Source: Actinomycetales bacterium
Lineage (GTDB): Bacteria; Actinomycetota; Actinomycetes; S36-B12
Assembly (NCBI GenBank): GCA_016125355.1
Contig: WGLX01000025.1
Span: forward strand, 21,886-85,885
DNA length: 64,000 nucleotides
Direction of reading: 5' to 3'
Part shown: in pieces, positions 62,689-64,000 of the stretch
Numbering within the stretch: the first letter of the stretch is position 1
Layout: every line of letters begins with the position of its first letter
Notes under the pieces: generated by a model
What the model was told of the DNA's origin: nothing
What the model saw: the letters and a program-made list of their open reading frames with translations, nothing else
Databases searched by the model: none
Program-made: the position numbers and the translations under genes

Positions 62689-63813
62689 GTGGCGACGCGT
62701 CGGCAGTTGGGCATCGGGATGGCGGCGCACCTGCCGGAACACGAGGAACTGATCCTCGGGCCGCGACATCCCGCAGCCGTTCCGGGGTTCGGGCTGGCGG
62801 TCGAGGTCGAGGACGGCCGGGTCATCACGGCCGATCCCCAGCCCGGCCTGATGCACCGCAGCGCCGAGAAGCTGTTCGAGTCGCGGGACTGGCGGCAGGG
62901 CATGGCGCTCGCGGATCGGCACGACTGGCTCTCGGCGGCTTCGTCGGAGATCGGCGTGGCGCTGGCCTTCGAGGTCGCCCTGGGCATCGCACCGCCGCCG
63001 CGCGCGACGTGGATCCGCACGCTGGTGGCGGAGGCGAACCGGATCAGCGTGGCGCTGGCCTTCCTCGCCCCCGTGGCGGGCCCGGCGCGCGAGGCGGCCG
63101 ACGCACTGCGGGAGCGGCTGGTGGCGCTCCAGGAGGAGACGACCGGCGCCCGGGTCCATCCGGGGTTCTGCCGGATCGGCGGTGTCCCGTTCGACGTCTC
63201 GCCGCCGCTGCTCGACCGGTACCTGGAGGCCATGGAGGCGGTCCTCGCAGCAGCGCGAGCCATCGAGGAGGGCGTGGTGTCGCAGGTGGCGGGGCTCACC
63301 GGCGTCGGCGTCCTCTCGCGGGATGACGTGATCGCCCTCGCGGTTGCGGGTCCGGTCGGCCGGGCCAGCGGGCTCGACCGCGACCTGCGTCGGGATGCCC
63401 CGTATCTGGCCTACGGCGACCTGAGGGACCTGCTCACGGTCGCGGTGCGAACTGAAGGGGATATCCCGGCCCGTTACGGGGTGCTGGTCGAACAGGTGCC
63501 GGGGTCCGCGCGGCTCGCCCTGGCGTGCGTCGACGCCCTGCGCGGCCTCGAGGGCGCGCCGATCGACGTGCGACTGCCGAAGGTGGTGCGGATCCCGGAG
63601 GGGGTGTCGTATGCCGACATAGAGGGTCCGATCGGCGAGACGGGCTGCCTGCTCGCAGGGTCCGGCGACAAGTACCCGCTGCGGATGAAGATCCGCTCGG
63701 CGTCGTTCGCCACGATGCAGGCGCTCGGGGCTGCCCTCGTCGGGGTTCCGGAGGAGCACATCGCCGACGTCGTGATGTCCCTGCCGATGGTGATGGGCGA
63801 CGTCGACCGCTAG
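62689..63813 (+). CDS. Orphan NuoD-like (49-kDa complex I subunit-like) protein
   Basis: A 374-residue protein of the NuoD / hydrogenase large-subunit family: ILGPRHPAAVPG near 22-33, MHRSAEKLFE, LADRHDWLSAASSE near 74-86, VAGPVGRASGL, and the ending PEGVSYADIEGPIGETGCLL...KYPLRMKIRSASF. No other nuo gene is nearby. Relative to the 49-kDa subunit, the quinone-binding His of HPAAHG is Val31 and the quinone Tyr of DYVS is Trp80. It therefore is unlikely to reduce quinone. CACGAT ends six bases before the GTG. Role unknown. Confidence 0.75.
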   Translation: MATRRQLGIGMAAHLPEHEELILGPRHPAAVPGFGLAVEVEDGRVITADPQPGLMHRSAEKLFESRDWRQGMALADRHDWLSAASSEIGVALAFEVALGIAPPPRATWIRTLVAEANRISVALAFLAPVAGPAREAADALRERLVALQEETTGARVHPGFCRIGGVPFDVSPPLLDRYLEAMEAVLAAARAIEEGVVSQVAGLTGVGVLSRDDVIALAVAGPVGRASGLDRDLRRDAPYLAYGDLRDLLTVAVRTEGDIPARYGVLVEQVPGSARLALACVDALRGLEGAPIDVRLPKVVRIPEGVSYADIEGPIGETGCLLAGSGDKYPLRMKIRSASFATMQALGAALVGVPEEHIADVVMSLPMVMGDVDR

Positions 63814-63821
63814 CCCCCCCT

Positions 63822-63870
63822 CGACGAGTTGAACCGCTTCCCGGCTCAAGTCTGCAGACTTGAGCCGGGA
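63822..63870. repeat. Palindromic element, copy 3 (left half only)
   Basis: The 21 bases starting ACGAGTTGAACC (63824-63844) are identical to the left ends of copies 1 and 2. They run into a perfect 32-base palindrome (63839-63870) around CTGCAG. After base 63870 similarity to the other copies stops and the end of an IS110-type element begins. Compared with copy 2, AAATC/GATTT has become AAGTC/GACTT, a paired change that keeps the stem. Confidence 0.85.
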
Positions 63871-64000
63871 TTCTTCTATTTCCGTCAAGTGGCCAGGGCT
63901 GGCTCGCGCATGAGGGTTCGGTGAAGCTTCTTGGTGAGGTGTCGCTTGGCGCAGCGCATGGCCTCGCGCTTGGTCTTGCCCTCGGCGATGCGGCGGGCGA
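63871..64000 (-). mobile_element. End of an IS110-family insertion sequence
   Basis: From the break in similarity at 63870/63871 to the window edge the sequence is a short non-coding end followed by the transposase C-terminus. IS110 elements have no terminal inverted repeats and often insert at palindromic repeats. The exact boundary and core dinucleotide cannot be fixed without the other end. Confidence 0.65.
63885..64000 (-). CDS. IS110-family transposase, C-terminal fragment at window edge
   Basis: The last 38 codons of a frame that continues beyond the window: ARRIAEGKTKREAMRCAKRH followed by LTKKLHRTLMREPALAT and a TGA at 63885-63887. The EGKTKREAMRC-x-KRH motif near the C-terminus is typical of IS110-family DEDD transposases (recombinases guided by a bridge RNA). 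The stop lies 14 bases from the palindrome of repeat copy 3, so the short right end of the element would abut that palindrome. Completeness cannot be judged. Confidence 0.8.
   Translation of the reverse strand, partial: ARRIAEGKTKREAMRCAKRHLTKKLHRTLMREPALAT

Overview
The window is a contiguous piece of a GC-rich (roughly 70 percent) Actinomycetota chromosome. The evidence is gene order more than any single gene: ppx-DUF501-divIC-eno, mazG-SurA-like-mfd and pth-rplY-prs-glmU match the Rv1014c-Rv1026 neighbourhood of Mycobacterium; XPB helicase, its winged-helix partner, cspB, DUF2771, DUF3027, DUF2530 and serC match the Rv0861c-Rv0889c neighbourhood; DUF2520-panC-...-coaX-...-lysS matches Rv3598c-Rv3603c. 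The genome is compact: most same-strand neighbours overlap by 1-4 bases (ATGA, GTGA), several convergent pairs overlap, and no gene-free stretch reaches 300 bases (largest: 5670-5923, 1703-1938, 26031-26257, 47300-47476, all described). I cannot place it below phylum level.

Layout. 1-1702: end of tmsA and all of tmsB (10-methyl branched fatty acids), then a palindromic element. 1939-5669: IdeR/DtxR iron regulator divergent from a photolyase-HAD-ParA-RHH series. 5689-9046: a large hairpin, a DEAD-box helicase, a GNAT and an MFS exporter. 9072-19734: GH13 enzyme-pdxH, citrate synthase, serC-MFS, a small membrane peptide with a secreted beta-propeller-like protein, a purine permease, DUF2530, DUF3027, DUF2771 and CspB. 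19734-27913: winged-helix/WYL protein, epimerase, a three-gene D- to L-amino-acid (N-succinyl) cluster, a second palindromic element and XPB helicase. 27921-34593: glpD, YceI-like, alpha-glucosidase with its LacI regulator, ppx, DUF501, divIC. 34661-49965: eno, a Cys/His-repeat lipoprotein, MFS, DUF885 peptidase, mazG, SurA-like lipoprotein, mfd, cysQ-like phosphatase, pth, rplY, prs, glmU. 50091-54731: pirin, VOC protein, tRNA-Gln, acyl desaturase-FasR, MarR, cell-wall amidase. 54728-62611: argA, lysS, HAD, coaX, nadC, nadB, panC, DUF2520. 62689-64000: a NuoD-like protein without its quinone residues, a third (half) palindromic element, and the C-terminal end of an IS110-family transposase running off the window.

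Two patterns cut across the window. First, a composite palindromic element built on the word TTGAACCGCTT and a CCGGCTCAAnTCTGCAGAnTTGAGCCGG hairpin occurs three times; its arms show compensatory changes, one copy supplies a stop codon on one side and a ribosome-binding site on the other, and one copy is cut at the hairpin by the IS110 end. Three other intergenic palindromes of different sequence sit at gene ends. Second, many first-of-operon genes have no Shine-Dalgarno sequence but a -10 box (NANNNT, usually TAGNNT) exactly six bases before the start codon, which implies leaderless transcription on a large scale; this also fixes several start codons.
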